Source: DATAUD01 sp036501665
GTDB lineage: Bacteria; Verrucomicrobiota; Verrucomicrobiia; Limisphaerales; Palsa-1400
Length of the DNA: 64,000 bases
Direction: 5' to 3'
NCBI GenBank assembly: GCA_036501665.1
Contig: DASXZW010000082.1
Coordinates: 1 to 64,000, forward strand
Below, piece after piece: positions 1-9,377 of the stretch. The notes beneath the pieces are model-generated. The model was given only the letters and a program-made list of their open reading frames with translations. It did not search any database and was not told the origin of the DNA. The stretch's first letter is position 1. Each line of letters begins with the position of its first letter. The translations under genes were made by a program, and so were the position numbers.

Positions 1-132
1 AATCCCGAAACACCATCCCCCCAAGTCTCGCCGCAACTGCGCATACAGGCTTTTGCGCCGACATTTCGGAATGAACACCACATGATATTTGCATTCCCAT
101 GTTGTATGCTTCAAGCTTTCGTACCTTTGCAT
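1..132 (-). pseudogene. IS200/IS605-family transposase TnpA, N-terminal part
   Basis: The minus strand reads from an ATG at 132 (preceded by a GAAAGGA ribosome site) as MQRYESLKHTTWECKYHVVF, then IPKCRRKSLYAQLRRDLGG, which is the conserved start of the single-strand Y1 transposases of the IS200/IS605 and REP-associated class (YHVVFIPKxRR signature). These enzymes cut and rejoin single-stranded DNA with a tyrosine. The His-U-His and catalytic Tyr regions lie beyond the left edge. At the run of six C at 17-22 the family-like continuation (GMVFRD) switches to another frame, so the copy is probably frameshifted, or there is a read error in the homopolymer. Identification is confident; intactness cannot be judged. 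Confidence 0.8.
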
Positions 133-213
133 TATCTGTCCTTTCGTAAACTTCAAGCGGTTCACGAAAGGGAGATTCCGCGACGACTCCAGGAACTGTC
201 AAACTTCGGGGGT

Positions 214-231
214 CCTCCGGCAAAGCCGAGG
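214..231 (-). repeat. Subterminal hairpin, putative left end of the IS200/IS605-like element
   Basis: The minus strand reads CCTCGGCTTTGCCGGAGG, an imperfect hairpin with a TTT loop and one bulged G. It lies about 80 bases upstream of the transposase start. IS200/IS605 and REP-associated elements are recognised through such subterminal hairpins. The assignment is inferred from position and form. The rest of 133-406 shows nothing else. Confidence 0.45.
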
Positions 232-406
232 ATTTCCTGTGGAATTAAAGGCCGGGTCATGATGGTGCTTCGAAGTGGGCAAATCCCCTCCTCCGCCAAA
301 AACGATCGCGCAACCTAAACTCCGCGCTTCAAAAAAATTATATGACAAGTGGCTTTTGGAGGCTGCAAATTGACATTGGAGAATCGAAAGATCAGTCTCC
401 GGCGTA

Positions 407-1729
407 ATGCATGCCGCAAACCGATTTAATCTGGCACGCGACTTGGTGTTGCCAACCGTACTGTTTGCGGCGTTGGGCGGCATGACTTGGGCGGTGCGGG
501 GTTGTTCGGGTTTTGGCGCCTCGGCGGGTTGTCTCTTTGCCGGGGTCACCTGGGGAGCGGCCTGGTGGTTCATCGCGCGCGATCAATCCAGCCATCAATC
601 CCGGCGTTACGCATCCGGTTGGATCATTCTGGCTATGGCTGTTGGGTTCAGCCTTTCCGGAAATCGAGGGTGGATGCAGTGGCCCAGCTTTTTTGACGGA
701 CGCTTGCAAACCAATACTCCAAAAGGAGAATTCGTTTCCATTTCGCGCAGTTATGGATTTCTCTGGCTGTTCATCGCAGGAGTTCCGTGGGCCGGAATTG
801 GAGCATGCCTGCTTTCCTGGTGCTCCGCCGGACATAGAGTGGGCGTCGCTGGCTGGATTCTCCGTCTTTCGTGCGCATTCGGCTTCGCCGCACTCGCCGT
901 CTATTTGTTTGACTCGCTCCCTGCGGTCTTCCTGCCGCAGTACAATTCGCTACATGAGCGATATGCCGACCTCCAGTCGAACCCGAACTTACGCCGTTTG
1001 ATCAACGATAACCGCAACGCAATAATGCACTTTGGATTTTACCTGGGCTGTCTGTTTTACGAAGCGATTCGCCGCGACTGGAAGAATGTCCTTCTAATCG
1101 CGACGGTGGGCCTGATAAACGGCTTGGGTTGGTCGGCGTTGCAAACCTGGAGTTGGGCGAAGAGATGCTGGCCGGGGGCGACCTTCAATTTCTGGCGTTG
1201 CTGGGAGTCTTCGGCTGGCATCAGCATCGGCCTGGCTTATGGCGTCGCTTATTTTCTTGTGAATCGACCAAGGCCGGAAGCCGAGAGGAGTGAAGCGGAA
1301 AATCTCAGTCCGAATATCGAGCGGTTCGTTGTGTATCTCGGCTTGGTGCTGGGCTTGGGAATCTCAGTCAAGAATGGGATCAAAGGATGGGCAAATATCT
1401 ACCTGGGCAATGAGAATTATTGGAATGCTCTCCTCTGGAAAGTGATCGGGCCGCTGCTCATTCTCGCGCTTGTGGCCGTCGTCGTCCACTTGCGATCACA
1501 CCGTCTGCCGCGCAATTTCAAAGGTGATATGTTTCCCAACGCTTACGGGTTGATCTGGCTCGTGCTGATAATTCAAAATACCATTGCCCAACTAGTCACT
1601 GGTCCTTGGTCGTCTTGGAATGAAGTTTCATTCAGCCTTTACTATGTGCTGCTGTTCCTGATCTCGGCGGTGATCGTCCACCATTTGCATTGTTCGAAGT
1701 CTGCCGTCGTTGTTGAACGGGATGCCTAA
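407..1729 (+). CDS. Polytopic membrane protein of unknown function
   Basis: A 440-residue, strongly hydrophobic protein with about ten to eleven predicted membrane spans (first near residues 14-32, last near 405-427). A Gly/Trp-rich stretch near residues 23-50 (GGMTWAVRGCSGFGAS) combines small and aromatic residues as in a conserved membrane core. A longer loop of about 35 residues near 165-200 carries charged residues. No known transporter or enzyme signature was recognised. The start is the first ATG; no strong Shine-Dalgarno sequence is visible. It stands alone, about 100 bases upstream of the DUF1080 gene on the same strand. I recognise no function. Confidence 0.75.
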   Translation: MHAANRFNLARDLVLPTVLFAALGGMTWAVRGCSGFGASAGCLFAGVTWGAAWWFIARDQSSHQSRRYASGWIILAMAVGFSLSGNRGWMQWPSFFDGRLQTNTPKGEFVSISRSYGFLWLFIAGVPWAGIGACLLSWCSAGHRVGVAGWILRLSCAFGFAALAVYLFDSLPAVFLPQYNSLHERYADLQSNPNLRRLINDNRNAIMHFGFYLGCLFYEAIRRDWKNVLLIATVGLINGLGWSALQTWSWAKRCWPGATFNFWRCWESSAGISIGLAYGVAYFLVNRPRPEAERSEAENLSPNIERFVVYLGLVLGLGISVKNGIKGWANIYLGNENYWNALLWKVIGPLLILALVAVVVHLRSHRLPRNFKGDMFPNAYGLIWLVLIIQNTIAQLVTGPWSSWNEVSFSLYYVLLFLISAVIVHHLHCSKSAVVVERDA

Positions 1730-1826
1730 CGAGCTAAGGGGACTGTTTAAGCTTGGCGATCTCTTTTGGTTGACTCACAGACCGCAAGGGCAGAAGGTTG
1801 CGCAATAGAATCGCGAAAGTAAAATT

Positions 1827-2840
1827 ATGATAAAGCATTGGACACCGACGTGGATATTGATCGCCGTGGCGGCTTTGGCGCCGGGGCTTGGCTGGTCACA
1901 GGACCTTTTTATGGGTGCTTATGAAGGAACTTACAAAGCTGATGAATCCCAGACTACCAAGGCGACGGCCAGCGTAATTGCCGAGGGGCCTGGCTATTAT
2001 CGCGTGGTAATCCAGGCTGAGTCGTTGGCTCCTGGTGAGCCGAGCGCGCAGTTCGAGATCTACGGCATCCAGCAAGGCTCGGTAGTCAATCTGTTCGGAC
2101 GGGCCAACGCCGCTCACTGGCACGGCACCATCTCCGGCGACAAATTGGCTGCCGACCCAGGTTACTACGGCATGTCCGTGGAATTGCAGAAGACGACACG
2201 CAAGTCGCCCACCGAAGGCGCTTCGCCGCCGGCTGAGGCCGTGGTGCTGCTGCCGTTTTCGCCAGGCACGCCACCCGACATCTCCGCGTGGAACGGCGGT
2301 CCGTGGAAGCCGCAAGCCGACGGAAGCGTTCAATGCAACCCCGGCAGTGGCTCGCTTAGGACCAAGCGGGATTTTGGCGACATGAAGTTGCACGCCGAGT
2401 TCTGGTTGCCTTTGATGGCTGGCAGCTTTGGCCAGGGACGAGCCAACAGCGGCGTGATCATCAACAACATCTATGAGGTTCAAGTCCTTGACTCTTTCGG
2501 ATTGACGCCTTCGGCGGGTGATTGCGCGGCGATTTACAGCCAGACCCGCCCCAGGGTTAATGCCAGTTTTCCTCCTGAGCAGTGGCAGACCTACGACATC
2601 ACCTTCCACGGCCCGCGCATGAACGCTGACGGCTCGGTCAAGGAAAAGGCCCGCGTGACGGTGGAGCACAACGGCATCAAGGTCCAGGACAACACCACAA
2701 TCGAAGGAGCAACGGCTGGCCATGAGCCTGGGAAACCACCTGCGAACGTCGCCACAGGCCCCTTGCAGTTGCAGGATCACGGGAACCGAGTTCGTTACCG
2801 CAATGTTTGGCTGGTTGAACTTAAGGAAGGCCAGCAATAA
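1827..2840 (+). CDS. Secreted DUF1080 (3-keto-disaccharide hydrolase-like) protein
   Basis: A 337-residue exported protein with an N-terminal signal peptide (about residues 1-24, ending ALAPGLGWSQ). The C-terminal half (about 145-333) is a DUF1080 domain, a concanavalin-like jelly roll. Typical pieces are the GSLRTKRDFGDMKLHAEFWL strand, a NSGVIINNIYEVQVLDSFG stretch and the closing LQLQDHGNRVRYRNVWLVEL. The family is expanded in Planctomycetes and Verrucomicrobia and includes 3-keto-glycoside hydrolases; the substrate here is not deducible. Residues 25-130 form a smaller N-terminal domain also seen before DUF1080 in relatives. It converges on the DUF1552 gene at 2954. Confidence 0.88.
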   Translation: MIKHWTPTWILIAVAALAPGLGWSQDLFMGAYEGTYKADESQTTKATASVIAEGPGYYRVVIQAESLAPGEPSAQFEIYGIQQGSVVNLFGRANAAHWHGTISGDKLAADPGYYGMSVELQKTTRKSPTEGASPPAEAVVLLPFSPGTPPDISAWNGGPWKPQADGSVQCNPGSGSLRTKRDFGDMKLHAEFWLPLMAGSFGQGRANSGVIINNIYEVQVLDSFGLTPSAGDCAAIYSQTRPRVNASFPPEQWQTYDITFHGPRMNADGSVKEKARVTVEHNGIKVQDNTTIEGATAGHEPGKPPANVATGPLQLQDHGNRVRYRNVWLVELKEGQQ

Positions 2841-2953
2841 GTATTGGATTGGGATGTGGGTGCGCTTCCATTTTTGCCAATCACAGGACCTTGCGGCGCA
2901 GGCGCGTGTCGCTGCGGGTCTTATCAAATTGTCAATACTACCTGCACCACAGC

Positions 2954-4336
2954 CTACGAATTGTTGATCATCTCCTTTAACTGTTTGGTTGCGATTCCAA
3001 CAGGTCGGTCCACTGGAATGCCGGCACATGCGAGGAGCGTAGTGAGCAGGTCGCCTTGATTGCCTTTGGTATCGGCCAGGAATCGACCTGTGTTAATCGA
3101 GCCGCCGCCCTTGCCCGCGATGATGAAGGGAAGGTTTTCGCGGGCGTGTTTGTTCCCGTCCTCGAGGCCGGAGCCCCACATCATGATGCAGTTGTCGAGC
3201 AGTGTGCCGTCTCCTTCACGAAGATCGTGCATCTTTTTCACCATGTAGGCGAACTGGGCAATATTAAAGGCCGTGATTGCTTCGACCTTCCTAACCATCT
3301 CGGGGTCGTTGTTGTGATGGGTTTGCGAGTGATGTTCGTTACTGAAGCCGAGTTCTGGATAGGAAACACCGTTGGGCGTCGAGCCAATATAGGTGCTGAC
3401 ACGCGTCGTGTCGGTTTGGAACGCCAGCACGTTGAGGTCGCACATCACCTGCATGTATTCGCTGCGTTTGTCACCCTCTGGAATCTTGACTTCGATTGGC
3501 GGGGAATCTGAAGCATTGCGTTTACTCGTGCTGACACCGGCTTTTTCCAGCGCCGCCTCCTTTTGGCGGAATTCAATGGCGGCAATGCGGCGTTCGACGG
3601 CGCGCACACTGTCCAGGTACTCATCCAGTTTGTGCTGGTCATCCTGGGGCAATTTCTGGCGAAGGTCTTTGGCGCCTCCGATGACCAAGTCCAGCATTTG
3701 TCGATCCAGAGGGTCCGACGGGAGGACGCGTCCGGGCCTGTCGGACCTTACAAACAGTCGTTTCAAGACACTGCGCGGATTGATCTCGGCGGGGACGGCC
3801 TGGGTTGGCGAACGAAAGCTGCAATGTGAATAATACCCTTCGTTAAGCCCCTCCTGGTTTTCCTTGTGGGTCTGCGGCATTGTGGCCAGTTCCAAGGACG
3901 GCAGCGGAGTGAAACCGCCCACGAAATTTGCAGCGATCTGGTCTGCGGAAATAGCAATGTTGATCCGGTTTCGCGTGTCCGCATCCGGCAGGGTCGCCGT
4001 AAGCCAAGTCGATAACTCGAGCGCGTGCGGCGCCCCATTGAATGGTGCAATCGGAATCCCCGAGATTCCCTTCATTAACAAACACTGAGCGAGGATGGGA
4101 CGCAGCGATTCCAGGGCCGGCGGCGGCGACGACAGGAAACTCTCAGCATCCTTGGGCCAGAACTGATCCATGATGACTCCATGCGGCATGTACATGAACC
4201 CGAGGCGAACCGGCGGTTTGTAAGCCTTGCCGTCGCCACGGTCCGCCCAGGCCATGGATTCGAAAAAGGGAAGCGCAAGCGAAGCTCCGACCCCTTTGAG
4301 CCACGCGCGACGATTAATTATGAGTTTGTTTTTCAT
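2954..4336 (-). CDS. DUF1552 secreted protein
   Basis: A 460-residue member of DUF1552, nearly confined to Planctomycetes, Verrucomicrobia and myxobacteria. The N-terminus has a twin-Arg-like export signal (RRAWLKGVGASLALPFFES). Family hallmarks include MYMPHGVIMDQFWPK, a central region with a conserved NGVSYPELGFSNEHH segment, and the closing MWGSGLEDGNKHARENLPF with a Gly-rich IIAGKGGG. No biochemical role is established; it is usually encoded next to DUF1592-type cytochrome proteins, as here. Its start lies 23 bases inside the end of the upstream gene (4314-6275), so the two are translationally coupled. Confidence 0.93.
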   Translation of the reverse strand: MKNKLIINRRAWLKGVGASLALPFFESMAWADRGDGKAYKPPVRLGFMYMPHGVIMDQFWPKDAESFLSSPPPALESLRPILAQCLLMKGISGIPIAPFNGAPHALELSTWLTATLPDADTRNRINIAISADQIAANFVGGFTPLPSLELATMPQTHKENQEGLNEGYYSHCSFRSPTQAVPAEINPRSVLKRLFVRSDRPGRVLPSDPLDRQMLDLVIGGAKDLRQKLPQDDQHKLDEYLDSVRAVERRIAAIEFRQKEAALEKAGVSTSKRNASDSPPIEVKIPEGDKRSEYMQVMCDLNVLAFQTDTTRVSTYIGSTPNGVSYPELGFSNEHHSQTHHNNDPEMVRKVEAITAFNIAQFAYMVKKMHDLREGDGTLLDNCIMMWGSGLEDGNKHARENLPFIIAGKGGGSINTGRFLADTKGNQGDLLTTLLACAGIPVDRPVGIATKQLKEMINNS

Positions 4337-6275
4337 GCGACGAGGATGCGAGTTGTTCCTGGATTCGACGATGAGTGAAAGGATAGCTTGTCACGATTTC
4401 AGTGATGAGACTCCGCATAGGATAGCCGTCCTTGGCGATGGCGTCCACCAAATGATCCACGACGATTTCGTCGTAACCTTCAAGCTGGCGACACAAGGCA
4501 TAGGCGAGCAGTTTCTCCGTCAAATTGCGCGCAAGGTCATCCTTTCGCGCAGCGATGATGGTTTTCAACTCTTTGGGGGACGCAAAATGTTTTCCATCCG
4601 GAAGTTCGCCCACGGCGTCAATCGCTCCACCGGCATCATCCTGATTGCGCCACCGACCGATGGCATCAAAATTCTCCAAGCCAAAGCCGATGGGATCAAG
4701 GACCTTGTGGCAATTGGCGCAAACGGCATCCTTGCGGTGCATTTCCATGCGTTGGCGCAATGTAAGATTTTCGATCATCTTCTGCTCCTGTTTCTCGAGT
4801 GCCGGAATATTCGGCGGCGGAGGCGGCACATGTTCGCCCAGCACCTGTTCGAGCACCCACACGCCGCGTCTGACGGGGCTGGTGCGGTTGGGAAACGAGG
4901 TCGTCGCCAGAATGCCGGGCATTCCAAGAATGCCCCCTCGATTGGCGTCTGTCAGCCTAACCTTGCGCCATCGGGGTCCGGTCACTTTTTTATCCAGGCC
5001 GTAAAGCACGGCAAGTGTCCCGTTGAGGTACGTGTAATCAGAATCCACAAAGCTGACGACGCTCCTGTTTTCAGAGACGATGTTTTCAAAGAAAAGACGC
5101 GCCTCGTCATACATCGCCGAGCGCATCGCAGGGGTCATCTGGGGGAATTTGGCTTTGTCAAAGGTTTTGCTGTCCAGGCTTTCCAGCCCCAGCCACTGCG
5201 CGCCGAAACCGTCGAATAACGCCCGAGAACGCGGATCTTCCAGCAGCCGTTTTACTTGCGCCTTCAATACCGCCGGTTCGTGGAGTTTCCCGGAATCCGC
5301 CAGAGCCGACAGCTTGGCATCCGGCATGGTCGCCCACAGAAGATAGGATAAACGGGATGCAAGTTGATAATCATCGAGTGGAACAATCGAACGCCCCGAT
5401 TCAGGTTCCGTTGCGGGCGTGATAAAGAGGAATTGGGGAGACATGAGAATCCCCTTGAACATCAGGCGAAGTGCATCCGTGTAGCCGAGCTTATTTTCGC
5501 GCGCGAGATCGAACACGCGCAGCAGGACATTCAGCTCTTCCTCAGAAGCGGGGCGTCGGTAGGCGCTTCGTGCCAGTGAGCGAGCAACTTTTCTCGCTTC
5601 CCCCCGCTCGTCAGCGCCGGGACCTGGCGTTTTGCCGAAAAGCTGCTTTTGCAACTTGGTGACCGGTCCGTCCTTGCGTCCCAAGGCTCGATCAAGCGCC
5701 TCATTGGCAATCGCCAAATACTGCTCCGACTGGAGCGATGACAGCGTGTTCAAATACCCTTCTCCGAATACTTCATCTGGCAGATCATCGGCAACCGCCG
5801 GATCGACACCCAGGAGATCATGCAACGTGTTTGCATACTCCACCTTGGTCAAACGACGGATCGTAAACGGGCCCGGGTCCTTCGAGCTGAGAAACTTGAT
5901 TTTGCCGATTCCGCTCATGAATTTCTGACGCTCCTCATCCGTTGGCTGCTTGTCCACGTTATCCGGCGGCATGTTGTGGGATTTCACGATGGCAAGCGCC
6001 TGCTTCCACCGTCTTCTGGACGCAGTTTCCCCGGGCGTCTTGAGCGCCGGTGCGAAATTGATTCCGCCCTTCTGTCGATCTTGCCCGTGACACCGTGCGC
6101 AGTAGGTTTTGACGAATGGGGTCACCTCATCTTTGAAGGATTTCCTAGCATCGGTCTGCTGCGCGACGAAATCTGCATCGTTTGCAGATTGGGCCAGACA
6201 ACGCGGGGCCGGTAACAATGCAGAGACAACGAGGGCCATCGCCATCGCGCAACTGGCAAATATTCCGGGTCTCAT
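4314..6275 (-). CDS. Cytochrome c-type DUF1587/1595/1592/1588/1585 protein
   Basis: A 653-residue exported protein with a signal peptide (about 1-29). A c-type heme motif CARCH sits at residues 59-63, followed by the domain string typical of PVC bacteria: DUF1587 (about 135-200), DUF1595 (about 230-290), DUF1592 (about 300-430), DUF1588 (about 445-545) and DUF1585 (about 560-635). The DUF1588 part carries a second heme-like motif CANCH near 519-523. It is likely a periplasmic redox protein, partner unknown. It is the first gene of a two-gene unit with the DUF1552 protein, overlapping it by 23 bases. The 249-base region upstream separates it from a divergent esterase gene. Confidence 0.92.
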   Translation of the reverse strand: MRPGIFASCAMAMALVVSALLPAPRCLAQSANDADFVAQQTDARKSFKDEVTPFVKTYCARCHGQDRQKGGINFAPALKTPGETASRRRWKQALAIVKSHNMPPDNVDKQPTDEERQKFMSGIGKIKFLSSKDPGPFTIRRLTKVEYANTLHDLLGVDPAVADDLPDEVFGEGYLNTLSSLQSEQYLAIANEALDRALGRKDGPVTKLQKQLFGKTPGPGADERGEARKVARSLARSAYRRPASEEELNVLLRVFDLARENKLGYTDALRLMFKGILMSPQFLFITPATEPESGRSIVPLDDYQLASRLSYLLWATMPDAKLSALADSGKLHEPAVLKAQVKRLLEDPRSRALFDGFGAQWLGLESLDSKTFDKAKFPQMTPAMRSAMYDEARLFFENIVSENRSVVSFVDSDYTYLNGTLAVLYGLDKKVTGPRWRKVRLTDANRGGILGMPGILATTSFPNRTSPVRRGVWVLEQVLGEHVPPPPPNIPALEKQEQKMIENLTLRQRMEMHRKDAVCANCHKVLDPIGFGLENFDAIGRWRNQDDAGGAIDAVGELPDGKHFASPKELKTIIAARKDDLARNLTEKLLAYALCRQLEGYDEIVVDHLVDAIAKDGYPMRSLITEIVTSYPFTHRRIQEQLASSSHEKQTHN

Positions 6276-6524
6276 TAGTTTCTCGGCTTCGATTGAAGAT
6301 TATACTCGAAGGAGCGGCCTGCGTTCCAGTGGAATTGAGACTAGTTTTATCAGAATAATTTTACGGCTTGGTGCCTTTGCAGCGACAATCGACTCACAAT
6401 TGAGAGAAGCCGCGAACAAAGGGGATGGATCGCGTTTGGTTTTCGTATTTTTATTTTTGAGGTGCGATACTTAGGCAGGCGTGCTAGAAACTAAGGAGAA
6501 GTTTAACCCTGTTTTTTTCAATTT

Positions 6525-8273
6525 ATGCTCAAATCTCGTGCTCTGTTTATATTGACCGCAACGCTTGCTGCGCTTGGAGTGTCCGCTGCGGATGATTATG
6601 TCCTGGGGCCGGATTCGCAGTTCAAACCGCAAGTTCCGCATGGGCACGTCGAACGGTTTCAATTTACGAACTCGACGGTGTTTCCCGGCACAGTCCGGGA
6701 TGGTGGAGTTTATATTCCCGCGCAATATGACCCGGCAAAGCCAGCGGCGTTGATGGTTTTCCAAGACGGCATTGGATACATGGGCGCCAATGGCAGCTGG
6801 CGCGTCCCGGTGGTGTTTGATAACTTGATCGCATCCGGTGAAATGCCGGTTACGATTGCGATTTTTTTGAATCCGGGGACGCGCGCAGGCCAGAGCAATC
6901 GCAGTTTTGAATACGATTCGTTGGGAGACGCTTATGCGAGGTTTTTAATTGATGAAGCCATTCCGTTCGTGACGAACAATTACTCGCTGGCGATCACAGG
7001 AGACCCCGAAATGCGGGCGATCTGCGGATCGAGTTCAGGCGGGATTTGCGCCTTCACGGTTGCCTGGGAACGGCCGGACCAGTTTCGCAAAGTGCTTTCG
7101 ACCGTCGGCAGTTTTACCAATATTCGCGGGGGCCACAACTACCCGGCTTTGATTCGAAAGACGGAGCGGAAACCGATTCGTGTGTTCCTGCAGGACGGGT
7201 CAAATGATTTGAACAATCTGTTCGGGGACTGGCCTTTGGCAAACCAAGGGATGGCTTCGGCGCTGCGGTTTATGGGGTATGATCATAAGTTCGTCCTCGG
7301 AGATGGATCGCACAACAGCCGGCACGGTGGAGCGATTTTGCCGGATGCGCTGCGCTGGCTATGGCACAAGCCGGAGCCGTTGCCTGCCGCTTTGACGAAG
7401 GACAACCTGAAGGGAGACGATGCGCTGGCGAAGATTCTGCCGACGGAAGGCGGCTGGGAAATGGTCATGGATGGGCTTGGAATGACAGACGCCGCGTGCT
7501 CGGATGCAGACGGGAATTTTTACTTCAGCGATCTCGGCCACGCGAAACTTTACAAGGTCGCCTCGAATGGAAAATCAAGCGTGTGGTTTGAGGGCAATCC
7601 AAAAATCAGCGGGATGAAGTTTGGGCCGGATGGCCGTTTGTACGGAGCCTCGCAGGGGGCACTCGATGGATCTCGCGACGAAAAGAAAACGATTGTGGCC
7701 ATCGACCCTGAATCGAAAAAAGTTTCGGTGATTGCGACGGATGTTGCCCCCAATGATTTGGTCGTCTCAAAATCCGGCTGGATTTATTTCACCGATACGG
7801 GTGCTGGCCAGGTGATCATGTGCCCGACCACAACCCAGAAACTGCCTCGGCCCCGGGTGGCGGCTGGCGGAATCAACCAACCGAACGGCATTGGGCTGTC
7901 GCCGGACGGGAAGTTTCTGTTCGTCTCAGAATATGGCGGAACGAATGTCTGGAGCTTTATGTTGAACCCGGATGGGACGCTGTGGGCGGGCGAGCGCTAT
8001 ATGGAATTGCGCGTCCCTGTGAATCGGCCTCAAAGCGGAGGAGACGGCATGGCCGTGGATCAGGACGGGCGAGCGTTCATTACCAGTTATGTTGGGATCC
8101 AAATGTTCGATGGGACCGGGCGATTAAGCGGTGTGATTGCCAAACCCACTGACAAGGGATGCGTGAGCGTTGCGTTTGCGGGGCCGGACCGGTCCTGGCT
8201 TTATGCCTGCGCCAGCAACAAGGTCTTTCGCCGGAAGACCTTGACCAAGGGGTTTTATATGCCTGAGAAATGA
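6525..8273 (+). CDS. Secreted esterase fused to an SMP-30/gluconolactonase beta-propeller
   Basis: A 582-residue protein with a signal peptide (about 1-21). Residues about 30-285 are an enterochelin-esterase-like alpha/beta hydrolase; the nucleophile elbow is CGSSSGGICAFT and the late histidine is probably in GDGSHNSRHGG. Residues about 300-575 are an SMP-30/gluconolactonase propeller with repeated DGNFYFSDLGHAKLYKV, SKSGWIYFTDTGAGQV and GIGLSPDGKFLFVSEY blades. Such fusions suggest hydrolysis of an ester and a lactone of related sugar substrates, but this is inference. The start is the first ATG after an AT-rich leader. It is followed on the same strand by another alpha/beta hydrolase. Confidence 0.9.
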   Translation: MLKSRALFILTATLAALGVSAADDYVLGPDSQFKPQVPHGHVERFQFTNSTVFPGTVRDGGVYIPAQYDPAKPAALMVFQDGIGYMGANGSWRVPVVFDNLIASGEMPVTIAIFLNPGTRAGQSNRSFEYDSLGDAYARFLIDEAIPFVTNNYSLAITGDPEMRAICGSSSGGICAFTVAWERPDQFRKVLSTVGSFTNIRGGHNYPALIRKTERKPIRVFLQDGSNDLNNLFGDWPLANQGMASALRFMGYDHKFVLGDGSHNSRHGGAILPDALRWLWHKPEPLPAALTKDNLKGDDALAKILPTEGGWEMVMDGLGMTDAACSDADGNFYFSDLGHAKLYKVASNGKSSVWFEGNPKISGMKFGPDGRLYGASQGALDGSRDEKKTIVAIDPESKKVSVIATDVAPNDLVVSKSGWIYFTDTGAGQVIMCPTTTQKLPRPRVAAGGINQPNGIGLSPDGKFLFVSEYGGTNVWSFMLNPDGTLWAGERYMELRVPVNRPQSGGDGMAVDQDGRAFITSYVGIQMFDGTGRLSGVIAKPTDKGCVSVAFAGPDRSWLYACASNKVFRRKTLTKGFYMPEK

Positions 8274-8430
8274 GAGAATTCTCAACCATAGGTCCACGCA
8301 ACCTCGCACAAGTGAAATCATGGCATTCTGGTCATAATCTGACGGGAACCTATAATGCTGACGGGAACCAACTCATCACTCCTTGAAGAGCTGACTTGAG
8401 TTGGTTGCCCCGGATTTGTATATATCAGGC

Positions 8431-9300
8431 ATGAAATCTTTCCCGCTGTGCCTTTTGATGCTCGCCGCGCCCTTCATTCTTCACGCCGAGGAACCGCTCG
8501 TCGTTCCGCTCTGGGCCAATGGCGCGCCTGGATTTGAAAATTTGCGCAATGAACCCGAGGTCATCGCGCGCGGCAGCGTGAAACATGTAAATAATCCTTC
8601 GCTTACAGTTTTTCTTCCTCCAAAGGACAAGGCCAACGGCGCGGCGGTTCTGGTTTGCCCCGGCGGCGGCTTTAGCCAACTGAGCTGGAATGGCGAAGGC
8701 ATCGAACCGGCGCGCTACTTCACAAATCTCGGCGTCGCGGCTTTCATTTTGAAGTATCGGCTTCCCCGCGAAAAGAATTCACCCTATTCGCTGCAAGTTC
8801 AACCGCGCCAGGACGGCCAGCGCGCGATTCGTCTGATTCGCAGCCGCGCCGAAGAATGGAACCTCGACACAAACCGCATCGGCATCATTGGCTTTTCCGC
8901 CGGATGCGAAGTGGAATCGTTCGTGATTTACAGCCCTCCCGCGGGCGACCCCAGCGCGACCGACCCGATTGACAAGTTGGATGCCCTGGCCAATTTCCAG
9001 ATGGTTCTGTATCCCGGCCCGCTGGGAATTCCGGCGAAGTTTCCGGCCGTGGTCCCGCCAGCGTTTATTGCCATTGCCAACGACGACGCGAGCCACATGG
9101 GCGCGGTACTTTCCGAGGTGAACGGTTATCATCAGGTTGGAGGATCGATGGAAGTTCACATTTACGCGCATGGCGGGCACGGATTCGGTTTGGGCGCCCA
9201 TTCCAAATTCGCCTCCGTTAAAGACTGGCCCCAGCGCATGGCTGATTGGATGGACGAAAATCACATCCTCCATCCCGTTCCGGCGACCAAGCCCAAATAA
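8431..9300 (+). CDS. Secreted alpha/beta hydrolase, carbohydrate esterase-like
   Basis: About 289 residues from the ATG at 8431, the start that gives a clean signal peptide (MKSFPLCLLMLAAPFILHAE). The core has the oxyanion region LVCPGGGFSQLSWNGEGIEP, the nucleophile elbow GIIGFSAGC and a late catalytic HGGHGFG. This matches the acetyl-xylan-esterase/BD-FAE-like hydrolases often annotated as endo-1,4-beta-xylanase B. The usual GxSxG Ser is present as GFSAG. It lies 157 bases after the esterase/SMP-30 gene and probably acts with it on plant polysaccharide esters in the periplasm. It converges on the giant gene ending at 9378. Confidence 0.88.
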   Translation: MKSFPLCLLMLAAPFILHAEEPLVVPLWANGAPGFENLRNEPEVIARGSVKHVNNPSLTVFLPPKDKANGAAVLVCPGGGFSQLSWNGEGIEPARYFTNLGVAAFILKYRLPREKNSPYSLQVQPRQDGQRAIRLIRSRAEEWNLDTNRIGIIGFSAGCEVESFVIYSPPAGDPSATDPIDKLDALANFQMVLYPGPLGIPAKFPAVVPPAFIAIANDDASHMGAVLSEVNGYHQVGGSMEVHIYAHGGHGFGLGAHSKFASVKDWPQRMADWMDENHILHPVPATKPK

Positions 9301-9377
9301 TCCGATCGGGTGCTACAAGAGCCTTTTTGCCTTTCAACTAGCCGATTTGCGCGACATCAAGGCCAATGATGTCCTAA

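Noticed and set aside
1896..3029. Minus-strand open frame of 377 codons
   Set aside because: Overlaps the DUF1080 gene in antisense and has no recognisable protein features.
4227..5219. Plus-strand open frame of 330 codons
   Set aside because: Antisense of the cytochrome-bearing DUF1592-type gene; its own translation has no family features.
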